The position numbers and the translations under genes are program-made. From the NCBI RefSeq assembly GCF_014836675.1, contig NZ_JACSQK010000003.1, positions 182,763 through 246,762 of the forward strand: a stretch of 64,000 bases of DNA, written 5' to 3'. The notes beneath the pieces are model-generated. The model did not search any database. It saw only the letters and a program-made list of their open reading frames with translations, and was not told where the DNA came from. Shown piece after piece: positions 36,789 through 45,896 of this stretch (the first letter of the stretch is position 1; every line of letters starts with the position of its first letter). This DNA is from Comamonas avium (GTDB lineage Bacteria; Pseudomonadota; Gammaproteobacteria; Burkholderiales; Burkholderiaceae_C).

Positions 36789-37691
36789 TTACTCGCCAAA
36801 CTCCAGTGTGTGGGTGGCATTCTTGTCTTGTGCCAACAGCTTTTGCATTTGAGGCAAAGCCTCTTTCAGTGCTGCACGCAGCGTGAAGGGCGGGTTGATC
36901 AAGAACATGCCGCTGGCGGGCAGGCCTGGACGCTTGGCAGCGCCGGTGTCGCCGTAGTCGTTCACTTCACTGCGCAGTTTGCTGGATTTGACGGTCAGCG
37001 TGGCGTGCAGCCAGCTTTTGCCAGCCTTGTTGGCCATGGTTTTCAGGCGCTTGGGCAGGTCATGCGCATCCTGGCGCGGAATGATGGGGTACCAAACGGC
37101 GTACGTGCCAGTAGAAAAGCGCACCAAGGCATCGTCCATCATGCTGATGACGCGGCCATAGTCGGTTTTCATTTCGTAGCTGGGGTCGCACAGCAAAAAG
37201 CCGCGGCGCGAAGGTGGCGGCAAGAAACGCTTGACGCCGTTAAAGCCGTCTTCCAGCAGCACTTCGACCTGCTTGCCAGCATCCAGCTGAGACATGTTGC
37301 CGTCCAGCGCGCGCCAGTCAGCAGGGTGCAGCTCAAACAGGCGCAGCTTGTCCTGGGGACGCAGCAGGCTTTGCGTAATGAAGGGGGAGCCGGGGTAGGT
37401 CTTGACGCCCTTGCCCTGATTGACGCTGCGCACGGCCTGTACGTAGGCGCGCAGGGCGGGAGTCAATTCCTCTTCAGGGGTGTCCAGCAGGCGGGCAATG
37501 CCGTCTTTGGATTCACCGCTGGTGTTGGCAAAGTCGCCGTCCAGACGGTACAGGCCAGCACCCGCGTGGGTGTCGATTACGCTGATGGCGGTTTCTTTTT
37601 GTGCCATGTGCTGCAAGGCAGCAATCAAGACGGTGTGCTTCAGGACGTCGGCATGGTTGCCGGCGTGAAAGCCGTGGCGGTAGCTGAACAT
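36789..37691 (-). CDS. rlmJ: 23S rRNA (adenine(2030)-N6)-methyltransferase RlmJ
   Basis: A 300-residue SAM-dependent enzyme. The N-terminus MFSYRHGFHAGNHADVLKH is the RlmJ signature; DTHAGAGLY is the SAM motif and LLCDPSYEMK the DPPY-like catalytic motif (here DPSY, expected for RlmJ is DPPY), with INPPF near the end. ATG 37691 gives this canonical N-terminus; upstream in-frame starts do not. It is transcribed away from rplM. Confidence 0.93.
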   Translation of the reverse strand: MFSYRHGFHAGNHADVLKHTVLIAALQHMAQKETAISVIDTHAGAGLYRLDGDFANTSGESKDGIARLLDTPEEELTPALRAYVQAVRSVNQGKGVKTYPGSPFITQSLLRPQDKLRLFELHPADWRALDGNMSQLDAGKQVEVLLEDGFNGVKRFLPPPSRRGFLLCDPSYEMKTDYGRVISMMDDALVRFSTGTYAVWYPIIPRQDAHDLPKRLKTMANKAGKSWLHATLTVKSSKLRSEVNDYGDTGAAKRPGLPASGMFLINPPFTLRAALKEALPQMQKLLAQDKNATHTLEFGE

Positions 37692-38024
37692 AGGTCGTAA
37701 TTCTTTTCGTTTCAGTGCGGCAGCCGGGCTGCAGCGGGGCGGGCGGCCCAAGGCCGCAGTTGGTTTACCAGTGTGGGCCGATTTCAGTTTGAGCGACTAA
37801 TTCCACACAAGCACAAGGTGCTGATGGCGCTATTGGACGCTATTTCGTATAATGGCGGGCTTCGCAGCGATTTTATGGGTCCCGCGGCGAAGTGTTGAAT
37901 CCCTGGTGTAAAGCCTTGGCTTCAATACATACTGCCTAAGAGGCTTCCTGGTTCAGCAATGAATTTAAGAAGAAGCACCGACCGCAGAAAAGGATTCTTC
38001 AAACCTTCTTGAAAGAGAAATCTC
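37692..38024 (+). promoter_or_regulatory. Leader/promoter region of rplM-rpsI (333 bases, no gene)
   Basis: A TATAAT hexamer stands at 37848-37853 without a good -35 at 16-18 bases. About 170 bases of leader would follow, with a stem CTTCGC (37860-37865) / GCGAAG (37887-37892). Ribosomal-protein leaders often carry autoregulatory structures, but I do not recognise a named one here. Confidence 0.4.
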
Positions 38025-38453
38025 ATGTCTACATTCAGCGCAAAACCCGCTGAGGTGCAACACGAGTGGTTTGTGATTGACGCCACCGATAAGGTGCTCG
38101 GACGTGTCGCCAGCGAAGTGGCACTCCGTCTGCGCGGCAAGCACAAGGCAATCTACACACCTCACGTTGACACCGGTGACTACATCGTCATCATCAACGC
38201 TGCCAAGATCAAGGTCACTGGCACCAAGAACCTGGACAAGGTGTACTACCGTCACTCGGGTTATCCAGGCGGCATCACTGCCACCAACTTCCGCGACCTC
38301 CAGGCTAAGTTCCCTGGCCGTGCGCTCGAGAAGGCCGTCAAGGGCATGCTGCCCAAGGGTCCTCTGGGCTACGCCATGATCAAGAAGCTGAAGGTTTATG
38401 GTGGTGCTGAGCATCCCCACACCGCACAGCAGCCTAAGGCTCTGGAAATCTAA
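38025..38453 (+). CDS. rplM: 50S ribosomal protein L13
   Basis: A 142-residue protein, the exact usual length. [28 protein letters not shown] and [10 protein letters not shown] are diagnostic, as is [27 protein letters not shown] lies upstream of the ATG. It forms the standard rplM-rpsI operon with a 10-base gap. Confidence 0.98.
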   Translation: MSTFSAKPAEVQHEWFVIDATDKVLGRVASEVALRLRGKHKAIYTPHVDTGDYIVIINAAKIKVTGTKNLDKVYYRHSGYPGGITATNFRDLQAKFPGRALEKAVKGMLPKGPLGYAMIKKLKVYGGAEHPHTAQQPKALEI

Positions 38454-38463
38454 GGAGACTTGA

Positions 38464-38856
38464 ATGATTGGTGATTGGAACAATGGTACCGGCCGTCGCA
38501 AGTCCAGCGTCGCACGTGTATTCCTGAAGAAGGGCTCCGGCAAAATTACTGTGAATGGCAAAGACATTCAAGAGTACTTCGGCCGCGAAACTTCTATCAT
38601 GATCTCTAAGCAGCCTCTGGTGCTGACTGGCAATATCGAAGCTTTCGATATTCAAGTCAACGTCCACGGCGGCGGTGAATCCGGCCAGGCGGGCGCAGTC
38701 CGCCACGGCGTGACCCGTGCTTTGATCGACTATGACGCAGCGCTGAAGCCTGTCCTGAGCCAAGCTGGCTACGTGACACGTGACGCCCGCGAAGTCGAGC
38801 GTAAGAAGGTTGGTCTGCGTGGTGCTCGTCGCGCCAAGCAGTTCTCGAAGCGTTAA
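38464..38856 (+). CDS. rpsI: 30S ribosomal protein S9
   Basis: A 130-residue protein. [20 protein letters not shown] opens it, with [21 protein letters not shown] and the basic tail [10 protein letters not shown] whose end contacts P-site tRNA. AAGGAG six bases before the ATG. A strong terminator follows. Confidence 0.98.
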   Translation: MIGDWNNGTGRRKSSVARVFLKKGSGKITVNGKDIQEYFGRETSIMISKQPLVLTGNIEAFDIQVNVHGGGESGQAGAVRHGVTRALIDYDAALKPVLSQAGYVTRDAREVERKKVGLRGARRAKQFSKR

Positions 38857-38901
38857 TTCGTTTCAGACCTTCGGAAAAGGCTGTTTCTTCGGGAATGGCC
38901 T

Positions 38902-38951
38902 GCCCACAAAAAAGCCGCCTTGCCTTCGGGTGTGGCGGCTTTTTTGTGGGC
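38902..38951 (+). terminator. Terminator of rplM-rpsI
   Basis: GCCCACAAAAAAGCCGCC (38902-38919) and GGCGGCTTTTTTGTGGGC (38934-38951) are perfect inverted repeats of 18 bases. Confidence 0.9.
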
Positions 38952-39092
38952 TTCAGATGCGGTGGCGCAGCAGCTTGTCTGCACGGCCAATGTCCCCACT
39001 GGTACTGACGTCAAACCCTGCGCTTGCTTAATTCCTGAGCAAACTGCAGTACCATTCGAACCGATTTTCAGAAGAACACTCGGAGTATCCCC

Positions 39093-39458
39093 ATGAGCGC
39101 CGTTGCAGAAAACATCAGCACAGAAATGCCCGCCCCTATTCTCTTTACCGACAGTGCAGCTGCCAAGGTGGCGGACTTGATTGCGGAAGAGGGTAACCCT
39201 GACCTGAAGCTGCGCGTGTTTGTGCAAGGCGGAGGCTGCTCGGGCTTTCAGTACGGTTTCACCTTTGATGAGATCACCAACGACGACGACACCACCATGA
39301 CCAAAAATGGTGTTTCCCTGCTCATTGATGCCATGAGCTACCAGTACCTGGTGGGCGCAGAGATTGATTACAAGGAAGACCTGCAGGGCGCGCAGTTTGT
39401 GATCAAGAACCCCAATGCAACCACCACTTGCGGTTGCGGCTCCAGCTTCTCGGCCTAA
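39093..39458 (+). CDS. erpA: Iron-sulfur cluster insertion protein ErpA
   Basis: A 121-residue A-type carrier (HesB/IscA family) delivering Fe-S clusters to apoproteins. The three ligand cysteines are C49 ([11 protein letters not shown]) and C113/C115 ([10 protein letters not shown]). An acidic loop, DEITNDDDT, is typical of ErpA. CGGAG lies before the ATG. It stands alone, with its own terminator. Confidence 0.96.
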   Translation: MSAVAENISTEMPAPILFTDSAAAKVADLIAEEGNPDLKLRVFVQGGGCSGFQYGFTFDEITNDDDTTMTKNGVSLLIDAMSYQYLVGAEIDYKEDLQGAQFVIKNPNATTTCGCGSSFSA

Positions 39459-39490
39459 TGACCGAATGAGGGCTTGTCCCTTGTGCCATC

Positions 39491-39518
39491 AAAGCCGCTG
39501 CCAGTCAGCGGCTTTTTT
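39491..39518 (+). terminator. Terminator of erpA
   Basis: AAAGCCGCTG (39491-39500), loop CCAGT, CAGCGGCTTTTTT (39506-39518). Confidence 0.88.
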
Positions 39519-39593
39519 GTGTGCAAATCACATTCAAGCCTCAGCCCAGCAGGTATTGATGGCGATGGAACATAAGACGAATCAACAAGAAAA

Positions 39594-40997
39594 ATGAACA
39601 AGCAAACCATTGAAAAAGAGCCCTTGCTGTGGCTGGTCGCGGTGGGCTTTTTCATGCAGACACTGGATGCCACCATTCTCAATACAGCGTTGCCCAGCAT
39701 GGCCGCCTCATTGGGAGAAAGCCCGCTGCAGATGCAGTCTGTGGTCGTGGCGTATGCCTTGACGACGGCCATGCTGATTCCCGCGACGGGGTGGGTGGCC
39801 GATCGCTTTGGTACGCGCCGCATCTATACAGTGGCCATGGCGCTGTTTGTTCTGGGCTCTGTCTTGTGTGCCATGGCGCCCAGTCTGCAGTTTCTGGTGA
39901 TGGCACGGGTAGTGCAGGGCGTGGGTGGGGCCATGATGCTGCCCGTGGGGCGGCTGGCGGTGCTGCGCGCCTACCCGCGCGAGGCCTTTATCAGGGCCAT
40001 GACCTTTATTGCCATTCCTGGGCAGATTGGTCCGCTGCTGGGGCCTACCCTGGGTGGGTGGCTGGTGGAATATGCATCGTGGCACTGGATTTTCTGGATC
40101 AATGTGCCTGTGGGTGTACTGGGGGTGTGTGCTGCTTGGCGGTGGATGCCCCAAAACGATCAGCAGCCCAGGCGCTCGTTCGATGGCGTGGGCTTTGCGC
40201 TGCTGGCACTGGGCATGGTGGGTGTTTCGCTGGCGCTGGATGGCTTGTCTGGCGCGGGCATGGGTCGCGCCTTGGTGGCGGTGCTGCTGGTCTTTGGCAT
40301 GGCCAGCCTGGCGGCGTACTGGATGCATGCATTGCGCAGCCCCACACCGTTGTTTGCGCCTGCGCTGTTTGGCATACGGTCATTGCGTGTAGGGCTGCTG
40401 GGCAATTTGTTTGCACGCCTTGGCAGTGGCGCCGCACCATTTCTGGTGCCTTTGATGCTGCAGGTGGGCTTGGGGCTGTCGCCCTTTCACGCGGGCACCA
40501 TGATGCTGGCGACAGTGCTGGGCAGCATGCTTGTCAAACGGATTGCGGTGCACACGGTGATGCGTTTTGGCTATAAGCGTGTGTTGCAGGTGAATTCGAT
40601 TCTGCTGGGGCTCATGATCGCCTGTCTGGGCCTGGTCAGCCCCAGTCAGCCGCATTGGCTGATTCTGCTGCAGTTGTTTGCCTTTGGCTGTGTGAACTCG
40701 ATGCAGTTCTCCGCCATGAACTCGGTGACCCTCAAAGACTTGAGTGGTGAATCGGCAAGCAGCGGCAATAGCTTGCTGTCCATGGTGCAAATGCTTGCCA
40801 TGAGCATGGGGGTGGCTGTGGCGGGTGCTGTTTTGGCGGGGTTCGCCGATATGTGGCAAGCCAAAGAGGGTTACAAGCTGATGGCGTTGCAAGCCACGTT
40901 CGTGACGGTGGGGGTCATGACGCTGGCTGCAACGTTGGTATTCAGTCAGCTCGAGCCTGATGAGCGCGTGCGCCCGGCACCAGACACCCATGACTGA
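39594..40997 (+). CDS. mdtD: MFS multidrug transporter, MdtD-like (DHA2 family)
   Basis: A 467-residue inner-membrane proton antiporter with about 14 hydrophobic segments. TLDATILNTALPSMA is the DHA2 TM1 motif, GWVADRFGTRR motif A, and GQIGPLLGPTLGGWL the antiporter motif C. The N-terminus EPLLWLVAVGFFMQTLDATI resembles E. coli MdtD. In E. coli the gene belongs to mdtABCD; here no RND genes are adjacent, so the substrate is open. It converges on anmK. Confidence 0.88.
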   Translation: MNKQTIEKEPLLWLVAVGFFMQTLDATILNTALPSMAASLGESPLQMQSVVVAYALTTAMLIPATGWVADRFGTRRIYTVAMALFVLGSVLCAMAPSLQFLVMARVVQGVGGAMMLPVGRLAVLRAYPREAFIRAMTFIAIPGQIGPLLGPTLGGWLVEYASWHWIFWINVPVGVLGVCAAWRWMPQNDQQPRRSFDGVGFALLALGMVGVSLALDGLSGAGMGRALVAVLLVFGMASLAAYWMHALRSPTPLFAPALFGIRSLRVGLLGNLFARLGSGAAPFLVPLMLQVGLGLSPFHAGTMMLATVLGSMLVKRIAVHTVMRFGYKRVLQVNSILLGLMIACLGLVSPSQPHWLILLQLFAFGCVNSMQFSAMNSVTLKDLSGESASSGNSLLSMVQMLAMSMGVAVAGAVLAGFADMWQAKEGYKLMALQATFVTVGVMTLAATLVFSQLEPDERVRPAPDTHD

Positions 40998-41017
40998 CCG
41001 TTGACTGGCGCTGTGGT

Positions 41018-42187
41018 TCAGGCGGGGTAAATCGCCCCAAGGATGCGTGGACCCTGAGCGCCAGTGACAGCCGGCAGGTTGCCCGGGAGCCCATGCAGGC
41101 ACTGGCGGGCCAGCCACGCAAAAGCCGCAGCTTCTACCTGCAGGGGAGGAAGGCCGCGCGCGCTCGTGCTTTCTACTTTTGCCTGTGGCAGCAAAGCCTG
41201 CAGTTGGCGCATCAGCTCTGTATTCAAGGCGCCACCTCCGCAGACCAGCAGGCTGCAGCTGCCTTGTCCGTAGCGCCGAATGGCATCTGCACAGCTATGG
41301 GCCGTAAAGGCTGTGAGCGTGGCTTGCACATCCTGGGGGGAAATGTTGCAAGCCACCGCTTGAAGCTGGGACTGCAGCCACGTAGGGTTGAACAAGTCAC
41401 GCCCCGTGCTTTTTGGGGGAGGCTGCTGCAAAAAAGGCTCGGCCAGCAGGCGCGCCAGAAGCGCTGGGTGGACCACCCCGCCAGCAGCCCAGCGGCCTTG
41501 GTCGTCATAGCTTGCGCCGGTGTGCTGCAGGCACCACCAGTCCATCAGGGCGTTGCCAGGACCGCAATCAAAGCCACAGACCGGTGCTGCGGGGCTGCTG
41601 TATGCAGGCAGGACACTCAGATTGGCAATCCCGCCAATATTGAGGACCACGGTTGCTTGATCCGCACGGCTGAATACGCCCTGGTGGAAGGCCGGAACCA
41701 GCGGAGCACCCTGGCCGCCTGCGGCAACATCACGGCTGCGCAGGTCTGCAACCACGGCAATGCCTGTGAGTTCTGCCAGCAAAGCGGGGTTTTGCAATTG
41801 CAAGGTGTAGCCCGTGCCATCGTGCAGCTGGGGCTGGTGGCGCACGGTTTGTCCGTGGGCGCCCACGGCGCGTACTTGAGAGGCGGTGGTGCTGCTTTGC
41901 TGCAATAGCTGCATCACCACATCTGCGTAGGCGCGGCTGACGGCATTGCCTGCCAAAGCTGCACGGTGCAGCTCATTGGCTCCGTTGGGGCTGTTCAGGG
42001 CAAGCAGTTCTTGGCGCAGGTTGCCGGGAAACGCCTGCGCTGCATAGGCCAGCACGTGCATCTGCTGTGGCTGTGCGCCATCCCACTGCACCAGCACGCC
42101 ATCCACGCCGTCCAGTGAGGTGCCTGACATCAGGCCGATATAAAGCTCGCAATGGTGGGCTTGGGCTGGCTTTGGCAGGGTGCTCAT
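41018..42187 (-). CDS. anmK: Anhydro-N-acetylmuramic acid kinase
   Basis: A 389-residue ASKHA kinase that opens and phosphorylates 1,6-anhydro-MurNAc in cell-wall recycling. The ATP/phosphate loop is GLMSGTSLDGVDGVL; AVGAHGQTVRH, VLNIGGIANLSVLP, GFDCGPGNALMDWW and VCGGGALN are family motifs. ATG 42187 (MSTLPKP) is preferred to a TTG six codons earlier. It follows the M23 peptidase gene, another wall enzyme, on the same strand behind a terminator. Confidence 0.95.
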   Translation of the reverse strand: MSTLPKPAQAHHCELYIGLMSGTSLDGVDGVLVQWDGAQPQQMHVLAYAAQAFPGNLRQELLALNSPNGANELHRAALAGNAVSRAYADVVMQLLQQSSTTASQVRAVGAHGQTVRHQPQLHDGTGYTLQLQNPALLAELTGIAVVADLRSRDVAAGGQGAPLVPAFHQGVFSRADQATVVLNIGGIANLSVLPAYSSPAAPVCGFDCGPGNALMDWWCLQHTGASYDDQGRWAAGGVVHPALLARLLAEPFLQQPPPKSTGRDLFNPTWLQSQLQAVACNISPQDVQATLTAFTAHSCADAIRRYGQGSCSLLVCGGGALNTELMRQLQALLPQAKVESTSARGLPPLQVEAAAFAWLARQCLHGLPGNLPAVTGAQGPRILGAIYPA

Positions 42188-42202
42188 AGGGGCTTCAAGG
42201 GG

Positions 42203-42236
42203 CAAAGAAAAAGGGCTTCGATTGCTCGAAGCCCTT
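42203..42236 (-). terminator. Terminator of the M23 peptidase gene
   Basis: AAGGGCTTCG (42211-42220) pairs with CGAAGCCCTT (42227-42236). On the minus strand the stem runs into TTTTTCTTT, 17 bases after the peptidase stop codon. Confidence 0.85.
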
Positions 42237-42253
42237 GAGAGGGTAGCACAGGC

Positions 42254-43612
42254 TTATTGGGCGCTGGCTTGTCGAATCAGCTCGGCAGAAGCCAGTTGCA
42301 TGTGCATGAACTGTGCATGCTGGGTGAACTGTTTGCGCACCTTTTCAGAGATTTCGCTGGCTTCGCTCTTGGCAATCACCGTCTGCGGATCCTGGTGCGC
42401 GCCGTTCACGCGGAATTCAAAATGCAGGTGCGGGCCCGTGGACCAGCCTGTGGTGCCCACTGCACCAATGAATTGACCTTGCTCGACAGACTGCCCCTTT
42501 TTCACGTCAATGCGGCTCAAGTGCGCATAGACCGTGACGTGGGAGGTGTTGGCGTGCTTGACGTAAATCACGTTGCCGTAGCCGTTTTGCCAGCCTGCAA
42601 ACTCAATCGAGCCATCGCCCACGGTGCGCACTTTGGTGCCTGTGGGTGCGGCAAAGTCCGTACCCAGGTGCTTGCGCCATGTGTTGAGAATCGGATGCTT
42701 GCGCATGGAAAAACCGCTGCTGATGCGCGAGAACTCCACAGGGGTGCTCAGGTAAGCGCGGCGCAGACTGGAGCCGTCCATGGCGTAGTAGGAGCCACGC
42801 TGACCGGGCTCTTGGAACCACATGGCGTTGTGCACCTTGTCGCGGTTTTGGAATTCTGCGGCCAGCACGCGGCCTGAGCGCAGGAATTCACCGTCGGCTT
42901 CCAGCGTTTCGTAGATGACGGAGAAACGGTCGCCCTTGTGCAGGCGGTGGAAGTTGATGTCCGAGAAGATATCTGCCACCTGCACAGCCACTGCATCTGG
43001 CAGGCCTGCAGCGTCGGTGGCTGCAAACAAGGTGCTGTGGATGGTTCCGCCAGTCAGGCGTGTGGTTGCCGTCAGGGGTGCTGTCGAGATGTCTGCGGCA
43101 AACTTGCCTTCGGCATTGCGCTCAAGCACCAGGCGCTGGAAGTTCTGGCTGGTTTCGTCTTGAATCCAGCGCACTGTCAGCTTGCGCAACTGGTGGTCGT
43201 TGCTGGCCTCGGCAGAGATCAGGCGGCCATTGCGGCTGAAGATGTGCTGGCGAACCAGTTCATTGCTGCGCAGAAAAGCGGAAGCGCTGGGGTCGGCAAT
43301 GCCAAGACGCTGCAGCAGGGACTCAGGGGTGTCGCTGGAGCGGGTGTAATCCGTGCGGTACAGCGAGAAGTCGTTGAGGTCGGTCAGATCCGCCAGCGTG
43401 CTGCCATCTACCAAAGAGGGGATGGTCTGGGTCAGTGTGCGCACCGGCATGTCGGCGGGGTCTGGACCCAGGGAGGCGACGGCAAACGCACCGCCGCCTG
43501 CGGTCAGCATCAGGGCGGCAATTGCGGCGGTCAGCCTTTTTGGATGGCGCTGGATGGACCGGGCCAGCTGTGCAAGCAAAGCGGTGCTGGCAGAAACTAG
43601 TTTGTGGCTCAA
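42254..43612 (-). CDS. M23-family peptidoglycan endopeptidase (MepM-like)
   Basis: A 452-residue protein with one N-terminal membrane segment (about 28-48), a central OapA/LysM-like helper region and a C-terminal LytM domain. The zinc ligands are in KHLGTDFA (H and D) and GPHLHFEF (HxH). Such enzymes cut peptide crosslinks during wall growth. The start is odd: no in-frame ATG precedes the membrane segment, and the frame opens with TTG at 43612; an ATG five bases upstream is out of frame and runs straight into a stop. It is divergent from tyrS, with anmK downstream. Confidence 0.9.
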   Translation of the reverse strand: MSHKLVSASTALLAQLARSIQRHPKRLTAAIAALMLTAGGGAFAVASLGPDPADMPVRTLTQTIPSLVDGSTLADLTDLNDFSLYRTDYTRSSDTPESLLQRLGIADPSASAFLRSNELVRQHIFSRNGRLISAEASNDHQLRKLTVRWIQDETSQNFQRLVLERNAEGKFAADISTAPLTATTRLTGGTIHSTLFAATDAAGLPDAVAVQVADIFSDINFHRLHKGDRFSVIYETLEADGEFLRSGRVLAAEFQNRDKVHNAMWFQEPGQRGSYYAMDGSSLRRAYLSTPVEFSRISSGFSMRKHPILNTWRKHLGTDFAAPTGTKVRTVGDGSIEFAGWQNGYGNVIYVKHANTSHVTVYAHLSRIDVKKGQSVEQGQFIGAVGTTGWSTGPHLHFEFRVNGAHQDPQTVIAKSEASEISEKVRKQFTQHAQFMHMQLASAELIRQASAQ

Positions 43613-43796
43613 AACATGGGTTCCCGGGAATGGTGTGTACCCTGAAGGCAGGAAAGCGTGTCAGTGATGGGGTACGTAATCTGTCAGCATAGTGGCCATT
43701 GAGCAGTATGTAAATGGCTTGCCGACTAGAATTCATCACTGCAATCGAGCCCGAAGTATACCGGGGAGGAACATCCCCGCGCTGGAAAAAACCCTT

Positions 43797-45029
43797 ATGA
43801 ATCAAAATGCTGTTACAACATACCCAGTCACTGAGGCTGTAAGACAAGCGCTTGAAATCACCTTGCGCGGCGTTGACGAATTGTTACCAGTTGCTGACTG
43901 GACGCAAAAGCTGGCCCGCTCTGCGGCCACAGGCGTGCCGCTGCGCATCAAGCTGGGTCTGGACCCGACGGCTCCAGACATTCACCTGGGCCATACCGTG
44001 GTGCTCAACAAGATGCGCCAGCTGCAGGACCTGGGTCATACCGTGATCTTTCTGATCGGCGATTTCACAACGTTGATTGGCGACCCCTCGGGCCGCAACT
44101 CCACCCGCCCGCCGCTGACTGCCGAGCAAATCAAGGTCAACGCCGAGACGTATTACACGCAGGCCGCCAAGGTGCTGGACCCTGCCCGCACGGAAGTGCG
44201 CTACAACAGCGAGTGGTGTGACAAGCTGGGCGCGCGCGGCATGATTGAGCTGTCGGCCAAGTACACCGTGGCTCGCATGATGGAGCGCAATGACTTTCAC
44301 ACGCGTTTCAGCGAAGGCAGCTCGATCAGTCTGCACGAGTTTTTGTACCCGCTGCTGCAAGGCTATGACTCGGTCGCGTTGCAAAGTGATCTGGAGCTGG
44401 GCGGCACCGACCAGAAGTTCAACCTGTTGATGGGCCGCCATCTGCAGGCTGAATATGGCCAGGAGCAGCAGTGCGTGCTGACAATGCCTTTGCTGGTGGG
44501 CCTGGATGGCGTGGACAAGATGTCCAAGTCCAAGCACAACTACATTGGTATTACTGAAGATGCCAACACCATGTTTGCCAAGGTGCTGTCAATCTCTGAC
44601 ACGCTGATGTGGGACTGGTACACCCTGCTGTCGTTCAAGAGCCTGGCCGAGATTGCGGCGCTGAAGGCCGAGATTGAAGCAGGCGGCAACCCCAAGCACG
44701 CCAAGGTGGTGCTGGCCAAGGAAATTACTGCGCGCTTTCACAGTGCTGCGGCAGCCGATGCGGCGGAGCAAGATTTCATGAACCGCTCCAAGGGCGGCAT
44801 TCCTGACGACATTCCCGAGGTGAGCCTGAGCGGCGCGCCGCTGGGCATTGGTGCGCTGCTCAAGCAGGCCAATCTGGCTCCGTCGACCAGCGAGGCCAAT
44901 CGCCTGATGGACGGTGGCGGTGTGCGTGTGGATGGCAATGTGGTCAGCGACCGTGGTCTGAAGCTGGACGTGGGCACCTTTGTGGTGCAAGTGGGCAAGC
45001 GCAAGTTTGCCCGTGTGACGCTGAGCTAA
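43797..45029 (+). CDS. tyrS: Tyrosyl-tRNA synthetase
   Basis: A 410-residue class I synthetase. HLGH (in [13 protein letters not shown]) stands for the HIGH motif and KMSKS ([14 protein letters not shown]) is intact; the C-terminal S4 domain carries the [15 protein letters not shown] stretch. ATG 43797 starts the homologous part; the open frame reaches further up without start support. Ribosome site weak (GGAAAAA). A terminator follows. Confidence 0.96.
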   Translation: MNQNAVTTYPVTEAVRQALEITLRGVDELLPVADWTQKLARSAATGVPLRIKLGLDPTAPDIHLGHTVVLNKMRQLQDLGHTVIFLIGDFTTLIGDPSGRNSTRPPLTAEQIKVNAETYYTQAAKVLDPARTEVRYNSEWCDKLGARGMIELSAKYTVARMMERNDFHTRFSEGSSISLHEFLYPLLQGYDSVALQSDLELGGTDQKFNLLMGRHLQAEYGQEQQCVLTMPLLVGLDGVDKMSKSKHNYIGITEDANTMFAKVLSISDTLMWDWYTLLSFKSLAEIAALKAEIEAGGNPKHAKVVLAKEITARFHSAAAADAAEQDFMNRSKGGIPDDIPEVSLSGAPLGIGALLKQANLAPSTSEANRLMDGGGVRVDGNVVSDRGLKLDVGTFVVQVGKRKFARVTLS

Positions 45030-45050
45030 GCAGAGCCTTTGCGACCAGCA

Positions 45051-45089
45051 AAAAAGGCGGCTGTCTCGCAATGAGGCAGCCGCCTTTTT
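45051..45089 (+). terminator. Terminator of tyrS
   Basis: AAAAAGGCGGCTG (45051-45063) pairs with CAGCCGCCTTTTT (45077-45089). Confidence 0.9.
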
Positions 45090-45099
45090 GATGGTGTAT

Positions 45100-45200
45100 C
45101 TGAAATAAGAGCGCACAGCGCTTGTCTGCTGGTGTTTTTGGATACTTTTGTATTTGAAAGCATTGAATTTAAAGCGCTGATAACTATCTTTATTATTTCT
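45100..45200. repeat. Dispersed intergenic element, second type
   Basis: AGAGCGCACAGCGCTTGT, then GGTGTTTTTGGATACTTTTG and AAAGCGCTGATAACTATC. The GCTTGT-N5-GGTGTTT-GATA-TTTG order is repeated at about 16750-16790 (GCTTGTAGTACGGGTGTTTG, then AGATATATTTG) ahead of the 2H phosphoesterase gene. Confidence 0.4.
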
Positions 45201-45632
45201 TCATGCCGTACTGAGGCTTGGTGCATGTGCTGTGAGGGCGGCTTTCAGAAAGGGCACATAGGCGCGGTCTTCTTGCAGAATGTGGTGCAGCAGCCAGTCT
45301 TTGAGAAAGTCCATGGCCTCAAGGTTGATGTCCTCGCCATCTTCAAAGCGCATCAGCCAGTCCATGGCCTTGGCGGTGAACTGGCTGTGTTCGGCAGTAT
45401 GCGCGGTGGTCTGGGGATAGCCGTAACACTGGAACATCACCTCTTCTTCAATGAAGTGGTTGTGCGTGTAGTCGACCAGCCCCTCCAGCACTTCGGCCAG
45501 GGTGGTGCGCGAAGGGGTGGGCTTGCCCAGCTCATCGTGCAAAGCGTTGATCAATTCCACCAGGACCTGGTGCTGGGCATCGATCTTGGGGATGCCCAGC
45601 ATGAGCGCGCTGGACCATGCAATGAAGGCCAT
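45201..45632 (-). CDS. Bacteriohemerythrin
   Basis: A 143-residue four-helix di-iron protein that binds O2. Ligands in order: H21 (DAQHQVLVELIN), H57/H59 and E63 (THNHFIEEEVMF), H78 and H82 (AHTAEHSQF), H116/H117 and D122 (LLHHILQEDRAY), the standard set. AAGGA precedes ATG 45632; a longer open frame upstream has no homology. It is a single-domain form, likely for oxygen delivery, storage or sensing. Converges on tyrS. Confidence 0.93.
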   Translation of the reverse strand: MAFIAWSSALMLGIPKIDAQHQVLVELINALHDELGKPTPSRTTLAEVLEGLVDYTHNHFIEEEVMFQCYGYPQTTAHTAEHSQFTAKAMDWLMRFEDGEDINLEAMDFLKDWLLHHILQEDRAYVPFLKAALTAHAPSLSTA

Positions 45633-45896
45633 GGAGCTTCCTTCTGGATGTGGTTGGGGTAAGGGTGCAGCCGTTGCCAGCGCAAAGATCTGTACAGAAT
45701 GCATAAAGCCCGAGCGCACACCAATGGGTAAAGCAGGGTGTTGCTGGGGATGTCTGATAAAAATCAAACACTTAATCAGGGGCTGTCGTGTGCGACCCAC
45801 GTAAATCCGTATGCACGCTCGCTTTCAGCGCCGACAGAGCGCGAGATAATTGCGCACCTCCGCGCTGGGGGTTGTCAGACCTCACAAAGAATGTTT

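Noticed and set aside
36810-37700. 296-codon + strand frame
   Set aside because: It is antisense to rlmJ.
37833-37853. TTGGAC and TATAAT as a sigma-70 promoter for rplM
   Set aside because: The spacing is only nine bases, far from 16-18, so the pair cannot act as a standard promoter; only the TATAAT is noted.
39629-40576. 315-codon + strand frame
   Set aside because: It overlaps mdtD in another frame; mdtD has all MFS motifs.
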